Assembly (NCBI RefSeq): GCF_033958435.1
Contig: NC_134160.1
Span: forward strand, 13,379,001-13,443,000
Source: Carettochelys insculpta
Taxonomy: Eukaryota > Chordata > Testudines > Carettochelyidae
Direction: 5' to 3'
DNA: 64,000 nt
Position numbers and translations under genes: made by a program. The notes below the pieces were generated by a model. It had not been told where the DNA came from, did not search any database, and was given only the letters and a program-made list of their open reading frames with translations. Shown here in pieces: positions 62,776 to 64,000 of this stretch; position 1 is the stretch's first letter, and the number at the start of each line of letters is the position of its first letter.

Positions 62776-64000
62776 CTCATGAGTAACATGTCCCCTTAGT
62801 ATCTACAGTATTATAAAAGGACGGAAACCGACAGATACACACCAGGTATAAGACGTGTAGCAAAAGCAACTCAAGATTTTACAATCATCCCTACGAAGCA
62901 TCTTGAGGAGCAATAAAAATGGAAAGTTGGGTTTTAAGGGCCAGCCTGGAGAATGAAGCCAATTCCTTGCCCTAGAGAGGGTTATAAAATATTAATAGCA
63001 AGTTTAAAATAAGAGCACTAGACTGCAGTTAAATATATCCATCTTAAGTCAGGAGCTGACCGTTGCTGGCCTGTGACCAAGAGCCAATGATATGCGTGTT
63101 TGCTTTAAGAATCATTTACTCTCATACCAATGCTAATGGCTCTGGTAATGAATTTCTCATCTAGTTCAATTCTATGACAGTCTTTATTTAGGGACTGTAT
63201 TGGCACTTAGCTTCATGAGGCATTAGAAATTCATGTCATGGTAGTCCCTTTTCCGCACCCTACACTTTCTGAGTAAATTTATGTAATCAGAGTGTGGCAA
63301 AGACTTCGTTGGGGCCTGTGTTTCAGTTGGGAACATAATTACACTTTGCAATGGCACGAATGACCGTGCCTGACTTTGCTGCTCTGGAAAATACTCATCA
63401 TTGTGAAGAAATGGGTCACAGTGAAAAAGAGCTGAGTGGTTTCCCCTTCTTTTCCTGTGCACATCACAGCACAGTTCAGCAGAAGTCTTCAAGAGAGACT
63501 CGGGAAAATGTAGCGCTTCCTGCTGTTCCAATCCTGGGATCCACACACCCAGCTCTGCCAAAGGAGTTCTCAGGCTCTCTAGCACTCCCCTGGTATTCCA
63601 AATCCTGGAGTTCATTGCTGCATTTCTCATGACATCTTGCACTCTGTGATACTAACAGCATCCCAGTGCGAGACCAAGGGGATTGTTGGAACAAAATCTG
63701 GACACCATGTATGAAGCAAGCAGGAGGGTTTGTAGTACACACAGCACTGATGGAGTGTCACTCACTTGTTAGGCTCAGTGAACACTGCCAAACAACAGAT
63801 TACAACTGATTATATAGAATACCGATGGCCAGAGAGTGAAGCAACAGTGCTGGGGGAGGGACCCCAGAATCCCTGGGTAGAAGCTAACAGCAAGGGAAAT
63901 TAGCACAATAATTAGCATAATTAGCACAATAAGCTGACAATCTAAGAAGGTTACAATAGTGTTCTCCGATCATGGTTTACAGAAAGTTCTATGAACAAAG
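62776..64000. other. Unassigned sequence
   Basis: No repeat is recognised. Overlapping open frames on both strands at 63223-63742 (up to 139 codons) show no domain and no splice or start context that would support a gene. Confidence 0.35.

Noticed and set aside
63223..63642. A 139-codon minus-strand frame as a possible exon.
   Set aside because: No domain and no clear splice signals at its edges; the plus strand is equally open there.
1..64000. CRISPR arrays, bacterial operons, phage or plasmid functions.
   Set aside because: SINEs, LINEs, spliced transposon genes and microsatellites make this vertebrate nuclear DNA. No regularly spaced direct repeats of CRISPR type were seen.

Overview
This window is vertebrate nuclear DNA, most likely from a cryptodiran turtle, and it consists of transposable elements and noncoding sequence. 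The clade call rests on four things. There are two tRNA-derived SINEs of the turtle Cry type (1241-1429 and 32041-32210) with a CR1-like tail. There are many CR1 LINEs ending in the octamer-type tail (ATTCTATG)n. There are Penelope-like elements (PLEs) carrying a GIY-YIG endonuclease. There are Harbinger transposons of the kind abundant in turtles. The repeat assignments come from recognising sequence by eye, not from a database search. I found no convincing exon of a host protein gene, no rRNA or functional tRNA gene, and no CRISPR or prokaryotic feature. Every protein-like stretch I recognise belongs to a mobile element and is broken.

Layout. At 0-13 kb there is unique sequence with a SINE, a PLE tail, two CR1 pieces on the minus strand, an 860-bp degenerate TTAGGG block (7735-8604) and a long inverted repeat (about 12186-12835). 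At 13-32 kb there are a palindromic PLE tail pair, a CpG-rich Harbinger-derived MITE (20441-21151) and the most complete CR1 (21603-24986, with an ORF1 SGNH-hydrolase remnant, endonuclease, reverse transcriptase and 3' tail). A second CR1, several old MITEs and MIRs, and minisatellites follow. At 32-43.4 kb there is a dense transposon cluster. It holds a 3.4-kb two-gene Harbinger element (32481-35878) with convergent Myb/SANT-like and transposase pseudogenes, a CR1 tail with a second insertion nested inside it, a MITE, a second element with a two-exon Myb/SANT pseudogene (37379-39605), and a CR1. A third, shorter Myb/SANT-bearing element (41620-42781) and a CR1 ORF1 fragment complete it. At 43-64 kb there are sparser repeats: two PLEs with inverted terminal arms (44672-45578 and 62042-62650), hAT-type MITEs with readable target-site duplications, a LINE C-terminus of a non-CR1 family, microsatellites, and stretches that look like possible conserved noncoding elements.

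How the parts relate. The autonomous elements supply enzymes to shorter partners. The CR1 reverse transcriptase is expected to mobilise the Cry SINEs, whose tails resemble CR1. The Harbinger transposase plus Myb-like protein mobilised derivatives such as the MITE at 20441, which still contains what looks like the start of the transposase reading frame. The best leads are the inverted-arm architecture in three of four PLE loci, the Harbinger two-gene family with recognisable introns and a shared TTAAAG leader, and the interstitial telomere-like block abutting a doubly truncated CR1. None is proven to be a new system.
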